From contig NZ_OZ060378.1 of NCBI RefSeq assembly GCF_964059065.1, positions 1 to 64,000 of the forward strand: a stretch of DNA of 64,000 nucleotides. Reading direction: 5' to 3'. Every line of letters begins with the position of its first letter. Within the stretch, counting starts at the first letter, position 1. The position numbers and the translations under genes were made by a program. This stretch comes from Buchnera aphidicola (Panaphis juglandis) (GTDB taxonomy: Bacteria; Pseudomonadota; Gammaproteobacteria; Enterobacterales; Enterobacteriaceae). The notes below the pieces were generated by a model that saw only the letters and a program-made list of their open reading frames with translations, was not told where the DNA came from and ran no database searches. Below, one piece after another: positions 37,648-46,850 of this stretch.

Positions 37648-38367
37648 TTATTTTGGAGATATTTTTTGTTGTATTTTGTTGATATTTTCTATATTAATCA
37701 TGATTCCAAAACCCATAGTAGTTGACAAAAATATTTTTTTTATAAATGTTCCTTTTGAGTTTTTTGGTTTTAATTTTTTTATTTCATTCATCAGTGCAGA
37801 AAAATTATTTTTTAATTGTAAATTTGTGAAATTGATTTTTCCAATAGTAACATGTATGATACCATTTTTATCATTTTTATAACGTACCGGTCCTTTTTTA
37901 AATTTTTTTACTGTTTTTGCAATATTTTCTGTTATTGTTCCTGTTTTTGGGTTTGGCATAATTCCTTTTGGACCTAAAATTGGGCCTAATTTACTCACTA
38001 TATGCATAGTATCTGGTGATGCAATGACAATATCAAAATGATTTTTTTTATTTTTTAATTTTGGTATAATTTCACTTCCTCCAACTATATCTGCTCCATT
38101 TTTCATAGCTTGTTCAATATTATCACCTTGTGTAAATACAGCAATTTTGATATTTCGACCAATTCCGTGTGGAAGAACTGTAATTCCTCGGATATTTTGA
38201 TCAGTTTTTTTAGGATCAATACCAAGATTAATGCACACGTCAACACTTTCATTAAATTTTTTATTTTTATAATGTTTCATTAAATTAATTGCATCTTCAA
38301 TATTATATTCTTTTTTAAAGTTTATATTTTTTATGATTTGTTGTTTTTTTTTTGTAATTTTAACCAT
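37648..38367 (-). CDS. rplA: 50S ribosomal protein L1
   Basis: L1 forms the mobile stalk near the ribosomal E site and in E. coli represses its own operon. The 239-residue product (E. coli 234) keeps the INLGIDPKKTDQNIRG and LGPILGPKGIMPNPKTGT motifs and the C-terminal TTMGFGIMI. It directly abuts rplK with no intervening base. The product is more Lys- and Asn-rich than usual. Confidence 0.97.
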   Translation of the reverse strand: MVKITKKKQQIIKNINFKKEYNIEDAINLMKHYKNKKFNESVDVCINLGIDPKKTDQNIRGITVLPHGIGRNIKIAVFTQGDNIEQAMKNGADIVGGSEIIPKLKNKKNHFDIVIASPDTMHIVSKLGPILGPKGIMPNPKTGTITENIAKTVKKFKKGPVRYKNDKNGIIHVTIGKINFTNLQLKNNFSALMNEIKKLKPKNSKGTFIKKIFLSTTMGFGIMINIENINKIQQKISPK

Positions 38368-38796
38368 TTAATCCTCTATTGTGATTCCCATGGATTTTGC
38401 AGTACCTTTTATACAATTTTTTATTTTTTTAATATTTGATCCGGTCATATCTGTTAATTTAATTCTAGCAATTTCTTCAATATGATGATTTTTAATAATA
38501 CCAACTTTTTCTGTGTTAGGTTTACTGGATCCTTTTTTAATATTAGAGTATTTTTTTAATAAAAATGATGCTGGTGGAGTTTTAGTAATAAATGTAAAAG
38601 ATTTATCAGTATATACAGTAATAATAACTGGAATTGGCATACCTTTTTCTAGGTCTTTTGTTTTTTGATTAAAAATTTTACAAAATTCCATAATATTTAC
38701 ACCTTTTTGTCCTAATGCAGGACCAATTGGTGGGCTTGGGTTTGCTAGGCCAGATTGAATTTGTAATTTTATATATGATTGTATTTTTTTAGCCAT
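38368..38796 (-). CDS. rplK: 50S ribosomal protein L11
   Basis: L11 binds the GTPase-associated centre of 23S rRNA. The 142-residue product equals E. coli. It has the N-terminal [31 protein letters not shown] and the C-terminal RNA-binding domain with GTAKSMGI. It heads the rplKAJL-rpoBC block, 48 bases after nusG. Confidence 0.98.
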   Translation of the reverse strand: MAKKIQSYIKLQIQSGLANPSPPIGPALGQKGVNIMEFCKIFNQKTKDLEKGMPIPVIITVYTDKSFTFITKTPPASFLLKKYSNIKKGSSKPNTEKVGIIKNHHIEEIARIKLTDMTGSNIKKIKNCIKGTAKSMGITIED

Positions 38797-38844
38797 AATA
38801 TTTTTACTTTTTTTTTTAATTTTTATAATGTTTTTACATTACTG

Positions 38845-39393
38845 TTATGTATTTTTTTCAACTTGACTGAAATTTAATTCAACAGGAGTTGATCTACCAA
38901 AAATTGATACTGATACTTTAAGTCTGTTTTTACCATAATCTACTTCTTCGACAATTCCATGAAAATCAGAAAATGGTCCATTTTTAACACGTATTTCTTC
39001 ACCTGTTTTAAATAAAATTTTAGGTCTTGGTATGTGACCTAATGTTTTTATTCTTTTATTAATTTTTTCAATTTCTGAATTACTAATTGCTTTTGGTTGA
39101 TCTGAAATACTACCTATAAAACCGATAAGCTTTGGTATACTTTTTATTAAGTACCAAGTTTTTTCATTCATGTACATATTTATTAAAATGTATCCAGGGA
39201 AAAATTTAAATTCACTATTTTTAGTTTTTCCAAATTTTATTTCTACTACTTTTTCTCCTGGAACCATAATTTTACCAAATAAGTTTCGAATTTCACTAGA
39301 TTGGATTTTTTCTTTTATTTTTTCTACTATACGATTTTCCAATCCTGAGAAAGTTTGTAGAATATACCAACGTTTTCTTTCAGTATCGTACAT
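38845..39393 (-). CDS. nusG: Transcription antitermination protein NusG
   Basis: NusG binds RNA polymerase, speeds elongation and links it to Rho or the ribosome. The 182-residue product (E. coli 181) has the NGN domain (RWYILQTFSGLENRI; FFPGYILINM) and the KOW domain (GEEIRVKNGPFSDFHGIVEEVDYGKNRLKVSVSIFGRSTPVEL). It lies one base after secE, as the usual secE-nusG pair. Confidence 0.97.
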   Translation of the reverse strand: MYDTERKRWYILQTFSGLENRIVEKIKEKIQSSEIRNLFGKIMVPGEKVVEIKFGKTKNSEFKFFPGYILINMYMNEKTWYLIKSIPKLIGFIGSISDQPKAISNSEIEKINKRIKTLGHIPRPKILFKTGEEIRVKNGPFSDFHGIVEEVDYGKNRLKVSVSIFGRSTPVELNFSQVEKNT

Positions 39394-39394
39394 T

Positions 39395-39775
39395 TTAAAA
39401 CCTTATATGAATAATAGTTGATATTATAAAAAATATTGTTTTATCTAAAATCCATAATACTGTAGATAATATTATACTACTGATAAAAATAAGTGTTGTT
39501 ATTTTTAATGTTGATTTTTTATTTAACCAATTTATTTTTTTTATTTCTAGGTTTGTTATTTTTTTTTTTTTAATTATTTGAATTAATTTTTTTATTATAA
39601 ATACATTAAATATTAGAGTAATAATGATAAAAATATAAGCAATATTTATTTTTTTGATATTTATTAAATATAGTATACCAATAGTTATTATCACAATAAA
39701 TATTTTTAATATGTTTTTTTTGTAAAAATTTATTTTTTTTTTTCTTGTTTTTTTTTTTTTTTTATCGTTTTTCAT
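39395..39775 (-). CDS. secE: Protein translocase subunit SecE
   Basis: SecE clamps the SecY channel. The 126-residue product (E. coli 127) has three membrane segments (about residues 23-40, 44-60 and 93-115) and the amphipathic stretch before the last, here with NWLNKKSTLKITTLIF in place of the conserved WP.eet motif region. Identity rests on topology, length and position before nusG. The first 15 residues are almost all Lys, encoded by A runs of 16 and 11 bases (39748-39763, 39733-39743 on the complementary strand), which are prone to polymerase slippage. Confidence 0.9.
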   Translation of the reverse strand: MKNDKKKKKTRKKKINFYKKNILKIFIVIITIGILYLINIKKINIAYIFIIITLIFNVFIIKKLIQIIKKKKITNLEIKKINWLNKKSTLKITTLIFISSIILSTVLWILDKTIFFIISTIIHIRF

Positions 39776-39871
39776 TTTAAGTTTAAATTATAATATTTTG
39801 GTTTTTTATTTTAAAAATATTTTAAGTTTTTTATGAATTCTATAAATTATAACAGAAATTATTTAATCACT

Positions 39872-39946
39872 TGCTGACACCCAGATTCGAACTGGGGATC
39901 TCACCCTTACCAAGGGTGTGCTTTAACCGCACTAAGCCATGTCAGC
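39872..39946 (-). tRNA. tRNA-Thr (GGT)
   Basis: The reverse complement folds into a 75-base cloverleaf with acceptor GCTGACA / TGTCAGC, anticodon loop CTTGGTA (anticodon GGT), and T arm CCCAGTTCGAATCTGGG. It resembles E. coli thrT. CCA is not encoded. In E. coli thrT is followed by tufB and secE; here secE follows directly, 96 bases on. Confidence 0.96.
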
Positions 39947-39960
39947 ATTTTTATTTTTTT

Positions 39961-40032
39961 AGCGGACAGCGGGAATCGAACCCGCATATTTAGCTTGGAA
40001 GGCTAAAGTAATAACCTTTATACCATGTCCGC
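39961..40032 (-). tRNA. tRNA-Gly (TCC)
   Basis: A 72-base cloverleaf on the minus strand with acceptor GCGGACA / TGTCCGC, anticodon loop CTTCCAA (anticodon TCC) and T arm GCGGGTTCGATTCCCGC; it resembles E. coli glyT. The discriminator is U, as in E. coli tRNA-Gly, and CCA is not encoded. It is 14 bases upstream of tRNA-Thr(GGT) in the conserved thrU-tyrU-glyT-thrT order. Confidence 0.96.
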
Positions 40033-40056
40033 ATAATATTTTTGATTCCACATATT

Positions 40057-40139
40057 TGGTGGAGGAAGGATTCGAACCTTCGAAGTCGTTCGACGGCAAA
40101 TTTACAGTCTGCTCCCTTTAACCACTCGGGAACTCCACC
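40057..40139 (-). tRNA. tRNA-Tyr (GTA)
   Basis: An 83-base class II tRNA on the minus strand with acceptor GGTGGAG / CTCCACC, anticodon loop CTGTAAA (anticodon GTA), a long variable arm (GCCGTCGAACGACTTC region) and T arm GAAGGTTCGAATCCTTC. It resembles E. coli tyrU. CCA is not encoded. It is the second of four tRNAs upstream of secE. Confidence 0.96.
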
Positions 40140-40145
40140 TATTTT

Positions 40146-40218
<73 letters not shown>

Positions 40219-40403
40219 GATAAAGTTTTTCTATCTTCTATATTACTTTTAGATAACGAATTATGCAACCTTAAATTTCATTTTTTTTTATTTTTTTTAA
40301 GTTTTTTAAATATTTTTATGGTTTTAATTTTAATCATGGTATTATTTATAATATATTTAAATATTTTATTAAATATTTTAGTTATTAATTTGGAAATCTT
40401 ATT

Positions 40404-41300
40404 ATGAATTCTATTAATCAGTATCATGATCAATTGTATCAAAATATATTTAATATTAAATCTAGAATTAAATTTTCTTTTGAATTTTTTCCTCCTATTA
40501 ATTATTCTGACCCTCAGGGTAAGTTTTTGTCTTCTATTAAAAAATTAAGTATTTTTAATCCAAATTTTATATCTATTACTTGTACTTCTAAAAACAATAT
40601 TGAAGATTATACATATCAATCAATTCAAAAAATACCAAAAAAATTAAATTTAAATATTGCTCCACATATGATTTGTGCAAATTTTAGTAAAAAATATATT
40701 CGAGATCTTGCTAAAAGATATTGGGATGATGGTATCAAAAGTATTGTTGCATTAAGAGGGGATAGTTTACACAATAAAAATTCTTTAAAATTTTATGCAT
40801 CTGATTTAGTGTATTTATTAAAACAAGTTGCTGATTTTGATATTTCTGTTGCAGCATATCCCGAGAAGCATCCAGAATCTAAAAATATAAAAGATGATAT
40901 TAATAATTTGAAAATGAAAATCAATTGTGGTGCAAATAGAGCAATTACACAGTTTTTTTTTGATGTCGATAAATATTTAAAATTTCGAGATAATTGTTTA
41001 AAAGTAGGTATTTCAGTAGATATTATTCCAGGGATTTTACCAATTGTTAATTTTCAACAATTAAAAAAGTTTGTGAGTATGACAAATGTTCATATTCCAA
41101 AATGGATACATAATATTTTTCAAAACGTTAGTCATGAAGATATATATATAAATAAGATGGTTGGTTTATTAATATGTGTTAATATTATTCAAAAATTGTG
41201 TTCAGAAGGAGTATCTAGTTTTCATTTTTATACTTTAAATCACTTTGATACAATTTACACTTTATGTACTCTTTTACAACAAAATTCTAGTTTTGAATAG
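40404..41300 (+). CDS. metF: 5,10-methylenetetrahydrofolate reductase
   Basis: MetF makes 5-methyltetrahydrofolate, the methyl donor for MetE. The 298-residue product (E. coli 296) is a flavin-dependent TIM barrel with SFEFFPP, the catalytic-region VALRGD, DFDISVAAYPEKHPES, GANRAITQFFFDV and the C-terminal HFYTLN. No damage is seen. It keeps methionine synthesis complete at its last two steps together with metE. It is divergent from the tRNA cluster. Confidence 0.97.
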   Translation: MNSINQYHDQLYQNIFNIKSRIKFSFEFFPPINYSDPQGKFLSSIKKLSIFNPNFISITCTSKNNIEDYTYQSIQKIPKKLNLNIAPHMICANFSKKYIRDLAKRYWDDGIKSIVALRGDSLHNKNSLKFYASDLVYLLKQVADFDISVAAYPEKHPESKNIKDDINNLKMKINCGANRAITQFFFDVDKYLKFRDNCLKVGISVDIIPGILPIVNFQQLKKFVSMTNVHIPKWIHNIFQNVSHEDIYINKMVGLLICVNIIQKLCSEGVSSFHFYTLNHFDTIYTLCTLLQQNSSFE

Positions 41301-41361
41301 AAAACAATATTAATTTTTAATAATTAATTGTTTTTAATACATATTAATTGAATATTGACAC

Positions 41362-42140
41362 ATGAAAAATATACTGATGATAAAATTCGGTGGAATTTTA
41401 TTAAGAAGTGATGCTGTTATAAATAAATTTTTTAAAATATTAAATATTTTTCATAAAACTTCTAATCAAAAATAGTAATTATACATGGTGATCAGTTTTG
41501 GTTCAGAAGTATCTTTAATGATATATCAATCATATCAAAAGATAAATTTTTATGTAGTATGGAATATTCAAATTATAATAATAATTATTTGAAAATTGGT
41601 ATTTTCAGTTATTATTAACAATTTTATTTTAAAACACTCAAAATTTAATAATATTAATTCATTTGGTTTATTTTGTAGTGATATGGACATCATTACTTTA
41701 AATTTACAAAATACTAAAAATTATTTTAATTCATCTTGTAATTCATTGGGTTTTATTAAATATCTTTCATCAAATAATATGATTCCGATTATTAATTCTT
41801 GTGGTATTAATACAGATAATTTATGAATGCATATAGATTCTGATATTATTGCTATATTGTTATCAAAGTCTCTTAATGATCGTTTAATCATATTAACTGA
41901 TGTAATCGGTGTTTTGATAGAAAAGGAAACATAATTCCTGTATTTAAATATTTTATATTTTAATTAATTACTTAATGAAGGTTTTATTAATAGTGGGATG
42001 TTAATTAAAGTTCAAACAGCAATTAGTTTTGCTCAACATTTAAATCAATTATTGAATATTTCTTCTTGTTTAAATTTTAAAAATTAAAAGAAATATTATA
42101 TGGTGATTATTTACAAACATCTATTATGGGAAAAGGATAA
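41362..42140 (+). pseudogene. argB: Decayed acetylglutamate kinase gene (argB)
   Basis: ArgB phosphorylates N-acetylglutamate in arginine synthesis. The remains are recognisable in several frames: the start at 41362 encodes MKNILMIKFGGILLRSDAV (E. coli type KLGGVLLDSE) but stops at 41473-41475; later pieces include VIIHGD, SFGLFCSDMD (as GLFLGDGD), an in-frame TGA at 41824-41826, IILTDVIGVL (as LLSDVSGIL) and GMLIKVQTAIS (as GMIVKVNAAL), ending in a MGKG-stop at 42138-42140 where the family has MGTRI. At least two frameshifts and two stops break it. The 3' end supplies the argG ribosome binding site. argE and argC, upstream of argB in E. coli, have no visible remnant in the 61 bases after metF. 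Confidence 0.93.
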
Positions 42141-42145
42141 AAATA

Positions 42146-43363
42146 ATGATAATTGTTAATAAACATTCTAAAAAAGTTGTTTTAGCATATTCTGGAGGTT
42201 TAGATACTTCAGCAATTATTCCATGGATTAAAGAGAATTATGAAATTGAAGTTGTAGCTTTTGTTGCAGATATTGGACAGTCAAGAAATGATTTAGATGG
42301 AATTAAAGAAAAAGCAATGCAATCTGGAGCATGTGATTGCTATATTATGGATTTAAGAAAAGAGTTTATTAAAAATTATGTTTTTCCTGTATTAAGTACC
42401 GGGGCATTGTATGAAGGTAATTATCTTTTAGGAACAGCTATGGCTCGTCCATTAATTGCTAAATCACAAATTAAATTAGCTAAAAAAATTAATGCTGTTG
42501 CTGTATGTCATGGAGCGACCGGAAAAGGTAATGATCAAGTACGATTTGAGATGGCTTATGCTGCTTTAAATCCAAAATTAAAAGTATTATCACCATGGAG
42601 ACAATGGAAATTTTCATCTCGTGAAGATTTGATACAATATTTAAAAGATAAGAATATTTCTACAATAATTACAAAAGAAAAAATATATAGTAGAGATGAA
42701 AATATTTGGCATATTTCTACAGAAGGAGGAAGATTAGAAAATTTATGGAATGAAACAAATAAAGATTGTTGGTTATGGACGAATGACCCCATTGATGCTC
42801 CTGATAAAGCAGAATACGTAACTTTAACTTTTAAAAATGGTTATCCAATATCTTTAAATAATAAAGATATTTGTTTAGTAAAATGTTTGGAAATATTAAA
42901 TGATTTGGGTTCTAAACATGGAATTGGTCGTGTTGATATTGTTGAAAATAGATTAATAGGAATAAAATCTCGAGGTTGTTATGAAACTCCAGGAGGTACT
43001 ATTTTGATGGAAGCTATACGATCTATTGAACAATTAGTTTTGGATCGTAATAGTTTTCATTGGAGAGAAAAACTAGGTTTAGAAATGTCTAGAATTGTAT
43101 ATGATGGTTTGTGGTTTTCTCCAATCCGAAAATCTATACAAAATTCTGCTCGAGTATTTTTTGAGATGATTACTGGAAAAGTAGTATTGAAGTTATATAA
43201 AGGTAATGTTGTTGTAACACAAAAAAAATCTAAATTTTCTTTATATTCAGAAGAATTTGCTACTTTTGGAGAAGATACTGTTTATGATCATCATGATGCA
43301 GAAGGATTTATTAAATTATTTTCGTTATCATCTCGTCTTCGAGCACTTAATAACAACAAGTGA
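42146..43363 (+). CDS. argG: Argininosuccinate synthase
   Basis: ArgG joins citrulline and aspartate, with ATP, to argininosuccinate. The 405-residue product is the shorter form of the family (the E. coli enzyme is about 447). It has the ATP-binding AYSGGLDTSAIIPWI at about residues 13-27, VAVCHGATGKGNDQVRFE, and TEGGRLENLW. A GGATAA ribosome binding site, inside the end of broken argB, precedes the ATG. The reading frame is intact and well conserved although the upstream argB is dead. Confidence 0.97.
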   Translation: MIIVNKHSKKVVLAYSGGLDTSAIIPWIKENYEIEVVAFVADIGQSRNDLDGIKEKAMQSGACDCYIMDLRKEFIKNYVFPVLSTGALYEGNYLLGTAMARPLIAKSQIKLAKKINAVAVCHGATGKGNDQVRFEMAYAALNPKLKVLSPWRQWKFSSREDLIQYLKDKNISTIITKEKIYSRDENIWHISTEGGRLENLWNETNKDCWLWTNDPIDAPDKAEYVTLTFKNGYPISLNNKDICLVKCLEILNDLGSKHGIGRVDIVENRLIGIKSRGCYETPGGTILMEAIRSIEQLVLDRNSFHWREKLGLEMSRIVYDGLWFSPIRKSIQNSARVFFEMITGKVVLKLYKGNVVVTQKKSKFSLYSEEFATFGEDTVYDHHDAEGFIKLFSLSSRLRALNNNK

Positions 43364-43433
43364 TATTATTTTGCATCATCGTATTTATTAAAGAATTTTA
43401 GAATTAATATAATTTTATTTTTATAAATATTTT

Positions 43434-44846
43434 ATGGGCTTAATTATGAATTCAAGTATAAAATTATGGGGGGGTAGATTTTTAAAAAAATCTAATCCAT
43501 TATTTCAGAATTTTAATAATTCTTTGCATACTGATTATCAATTAGTAAAATATGACATCTTAGGTTCAATTTCTTGGTCTAAATCATTATTAGAATGTAA
43601 GGTATTAACTATATTTGAACAGAAAAGTATTGAGAATGCATTGAAAATTTTATTAAAAAAGGTTTCTCATAATCCAAAATTGATGTTAAACAGTGATTCA
43701 GAAGATATTCATAGCTGGGTGGAGTTTGAGTTGGTAAATATGATTGGTGTTTTAGGTAAAAAATTACATACTGGACGTAGTAGAAATGATCAGGTTTCAA
43801 ATAGTTTAAAACTTTGGTGTAAAAATATTATTTATAAATTAATTGAAGATTTAAAAAAAATACAATATACACTAGTTTTACAATCTGAAGTTTCTTATAA
43901 ATGTATTATGCCTGGTTATACTCATTTACAACGTGCTCAACCTATTACTTTTGCATATTGGTGTTTAGCATATATTGAAATGTTTAAAAGAGATGAACAA
44001 AGGTTAAAAGATTCTTTATTGAGAATTAATAGCAGCCCACTTGGTTCAGGAGCTTTATCTGGAACATTTTGTAATATTAATCGTAATAAATTAGCTATGG
44101 ATATGGGTTTTTTAACTGCAACAAATAATAGTTTAGATTCTGTTTCTGATAGAGATTATGTTATTGAATTTTTATCCATTGCATCGATTAGTATGATGCA
44201 TTTATCTAGATTGTCTGAAGACTTGATTTTTTTTAATTCTGGTGAAGTAAGTTTTGTTGAATTATCTGATTTGTTTACTTCAGGTTCTTCTTTGATGCCT
44301 CAAAAGAAAAATCCAGATGCATTAGAATTAATTCGAGGTAAAACTGGTATAGTTTATGGATCTTTAATTAGTATTTTAGTAATATTAAAAGGATTGCCTT
44401 TATCGTATAACAAAGATCTTCAAGAGGATAAAGGAGTTTTATTTTCTACGGTTAATATTTGGAGAAATAGTTTGAAAATTGCTGAATTAGTATTAAAAAC
44501 ACTTAGAATACAACGTTTTAATTGTTTAAAATCAGCTTATAAAGGTTATGCTAATGCTACAGAATTAGTTGATTATTTAGTAAATAAAGGTTTAGCATTT
44601 CGTGATGCTCATCATATTTCTGGTAAAATTGTTTTAGAAGCGATAAAAAAAAAGTGTTTTTTAGAAAATTTAGATATTAATATTTTTAAAAAATATAGTG
44701 ATTTATTTGAATTAGATGTTTATAATAAATTAGATATTGTATCTTGTATTGATAACAAGTCATCGAAAGGTGGAGTATCTTTTAATCAGGTACTAAAATC
44801 AATTAAAAATATTAAAAATAGTTTATATTTTTCTTGTATTAATTAA
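43434..44846 (+). CDS. argH: Argininosuccinate lyase
   Basis: ArgH splits argininosuccinate to arginine and fumarate. The 470-residue product (E. coli 457) has KLWGGRF near the start, the HTGRSRNDQVS active-site segment, TLQRAQPITFAYW-like THLQRAQPITFAYW, and the signature SSLMPQKKNPDALE. The better start may be ATG 43446 (MNSSIKLWGGRF), four codons in. Intact and directly after argG. Confidence 0.96.
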   Translation: MGLIMNSSIKLWGGRFLKKSNPLFQNFNNSLHTDYQLVKYDILGSISWSKSLLECKVLTIFEQKSIENALKILLKKVSHNPKLMLNSDSEDIHSWVEFELVNMIGVLGKKLHTGRSRNDQVSNSLKLWCKNIIYKLIEDLKKIQYTLVLQSEVSYKCIMPGYTHLQRAQPITFAYWCLAYIEMFKRDEQRLKDSLLRINSSPLGSGALSGTFCNINRNKLAMDMGFLTATNNSLDSVSDRDYVIEFLSIASISMMHLSRLSEDLIFFNSGEVSFVELSDLFTSGSSLMPQKKNPDALELIRGKTGIVYGSLISILVILKGLPLSYNKDLQEDKGVLFSTVNIWRNSLKIAELVLKTLRIQRFNCLKSAYKGYANATELVDYLVNKGLAFRDAHHISGKIVLEAIKKKCFLENLDINIFKKYSDLFELDVYNKLDIVSCIDNKSSKGGVSFNQVLKSIKNIKNSLYFSCIN

Positions 44847-44884
44847 AATAATTATATATTTTTAAGATTTATTTATATAAATTA

Positions 44885-44913
44885 GCTTTCCATTTTAAAG
44901 GAAATGCTTTTTT
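44885..44913 (+). terminator. Probable intrinsic terminator of argH
   Basis: GCTTTCC at 44885-44891 pairs with GGAAATGC at 44900-44907 (five bp TTTCC/GGAAA, a one-base bulge, then GC/GC), followed by six T. It lies 39 bases after argH and before the convergent end of rpoD. It has the stem-plus-T-run form of a rho-independent terminator, but the stem is short. Confidence 0.5.
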
Positions 44914-44940
44914 ATATAAAAATTTATTTTAATTTTCATA

Positions 44941-46740
44941 TTAGTCGTCTAAAAAATTTTTTAAGATATCAGCACGGCTTGGATGTCGAAGTTTTTTTAA
45001 TGCTTTTGCTTCTATTTGTCTAATTCGTTCTCTAGTTACAGAGAATTGTTTTCCCACCTCTTCTAGTGTGTGATCAGTATGCATGTCAATCCCAAATCGC
45101 ATACGTAGTACTTTTGCTTCTCGTGCTGTTAAGGCAGATAAAATGTTACATGTAGCAACTTTTAAGCTTTCAGTTGTTGCTAGATTAATTGGAAGTTCTA
45201 GATTAGTATCTTCTATAAAATCACTGAGCTGTGAATCTTCATCATCCCCAACAGGGGTTTCCATGGATATTGGTTCTTTAGCGATTTTTAAAACTTTTCT
45301 AATTTTTTCTTCTGGAATGAACATTCGTGTTGATAATTCTTCTGGAGTTGGTTCTCTACCGATTTCTTGTAAAATTTGTCTTGAGATTCTGTTTAATTTA
45401 TTAATAGTTTCAATCATATGTACTGGAATTCTAATTGTTCTAGCTTGATCTGCAATAGATCTTGTAATTGCTTGTCTAATCCACCATGTTGCATATGTAG
45501 AAAATTTATATCCTCTTTGATACTCAAATTTATCTACTGCTTTCATTAATCCGATGTTTCCTTCTTGTATTAAATCCAAGAATTGTAGTCCTCGATTAGT
45601 ATATTTTTTTGCAATAGAAATTACTAATCTTAAATTTGCTTCAATCATTTCTTTTTTTGCTCGTTTTGCTTGTGTTTCGCCAATTACCATTCTGCGATTG
45701 ATGTTTTTAATTTCATCAATACTGATTCCTGTTTCTTTTTCAATTTGTATTAATTGTTTTATTATTAAGAATATTTTTGATTGAAATTTATTTAGTTTTT
45801 TTGACCATATTTTATTCATGCTTTTAGCAATATAAAACCAATTTTTTTTAGTTGCATTACCCATAAATAATTGTAGAAAAGTTTTTTTTGGAATTTTACA
45901 TTTTTCAATACATACTTTCATAATTAATCGTTCTTCATTTCTAATTCTTTGAATCACGTTACGCATGTTTTGTATCAGGTATTCAAATTGTTTTGGAACT
46001 AATTTGAATTGTTTAAATATTTTAGATAACTTATTAATTTCATTTTTGGAATCTTTATGATGTCTGTGTTTTTGTTGTATAATGCTGTTAGTTTTAATAT
46101 ATTGTTTTTTTAATTTTACAAAAGTTCGTTTTGCGAGTTCGATATCAATATTATATTCTTCTATCAGTAATTGATTATTTTTTTGGTTTATTTGATTTTT
46201 TTTTAATTTTTGATTTTTTTTTTTTTTTTTTCTTTTTTTATTAATATTCATGCATCCTGAAATGATATCAGATAATCGAATCTGACCGGATTTTACACGT
46301 TCATACTGATTAATAAGATATACAACAGCTTCTGGAAATTCTGAAACCGAAGATTGTATTTGATATAATCCTTCTTCGATTTTTTTTGCTATATTAATTT
46401 CTCCTTCTCTTGTTAATAGAGAAACAGTTCCCATTTCACGCATATACATTCGTACAGGATCTGTTGTTCTTCCAAAATCTGTTTCTGATTCAGAAGTAGA
46501 AGGATTATTTTCTAATGTGTTTTCTGAATTTATGTGATGGTTTTTTTTTTTAAGTTTTTTGTTTGTTTTATCAATTATTTGAATTCCCATATCATTAATC
46601 ATTTGAATAATGTCTTCAATTTGTTTAGAATTAATAATTTCTTTAGATAAAAAATTGTGAATATCCATGTAAGTTAAATATCCTTGATTTTTACCGTGTA
46701 TAATAAGCATTTTAATTTGTAATTGAGAGTTATATTCCAT
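44941..46740 (-). CDS. rpoD: RNA polymerase sigma-70
   Basis: RpoD is the main housekeeping sigma factor. I choose the start at 46740 ([13 protein letters not shown]), matching E. coli MEQNPQSQLKLLV, rather than an in-frame start 27 codons upstream; this gives 599 residues (E. coli 613). Region 1.2 ([15 protein letters not shown]), 2.4 ([25 protein letters not shown]) and 4.2 ([23 protein letters not shown]) are intact. The non-conserved region between 1.2 and 2 is replaced by a Lys-rich stretch that includes 18 consecutive A in the coding strand (complement of 46214-46231). It ends the rpsU-dnaG-rpoD operon. Confidence 0.97.
   Translation of the reverse strand: MEYNSQLQIKMLIIHGKNQGYLTYMDIHNFLSKEIINSKQIEDIIQMINDMGIQIIDKTNKKLKKKNHHINSENTLENNPSTSESETDFGRTTDPVRMYMREMGTVSLLTREGEINIAKKIEEGLYQIQSSVSEFPEAVVYLINQYERVKSGQIRLSDIISGCMNINKKRKKKKKNQKLKKNQINQKNNQLLIEEYNIDIELAKRTFVKLKKQYIKTNSIIQQKHRHHKDSKNEINKLSKIFKQFKLVPKQFEYLIQNMRNVIQRIRNEERLIMKVCIEKCKIPKKTFLQLFMGNATKKNWFYIAKSMNKIWSKKLNKFQSKIFLIIKQLIQIEKETGISIDEIKNINRRMVIGETQAKRAKKEMIEANLRLVISIAKKYTNRGLQFLDLIQEGNIGLMKAVDKFEYQRGYKFSTYATWWIRQAITRSIADQARTIRIPVHMIETINKLNRISRQILQEIGREPTPEELSTRMFIPEEKIRKVLKIAKEPISMETPVGDDEDSQLSDFIEDTNLELPINLATTESLKVATCNILSALTAREAKVLRMRFGIDMHTDHTLEEVGKQFSVTRERIRQIEAKALKKLRHPSRADILKNFLDD
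46214..46231 (-). repeat. 18-A homopolymer inside rpoD
   Basis: Eighteen consecutive T on this strand, i.e. 18 A in the rpoD message, encoding part of a KRKKKKKN stretch in the non-conserved region between sigma regions 1.2 and 2. It is in frame with the rest of rpoD as given. Confidence 0.9.
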
Positions 46741-46850
46741 AATATGAATACCATATTTGATTGATTGTGAGTGAATTGTACATGATTTTTCAAATATTAT
46801 TATACTATAATTATGTGACAATTTTTATTATATTTTTTAATGATATCATA

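Noticed and set aside
41596-41826. 76-codon open frame as a new small gene
   Set aside because: Its translation matches the middle of ArgB, and the next part follows after an in-frame stop; it is a fragment of the argB pseudogene.
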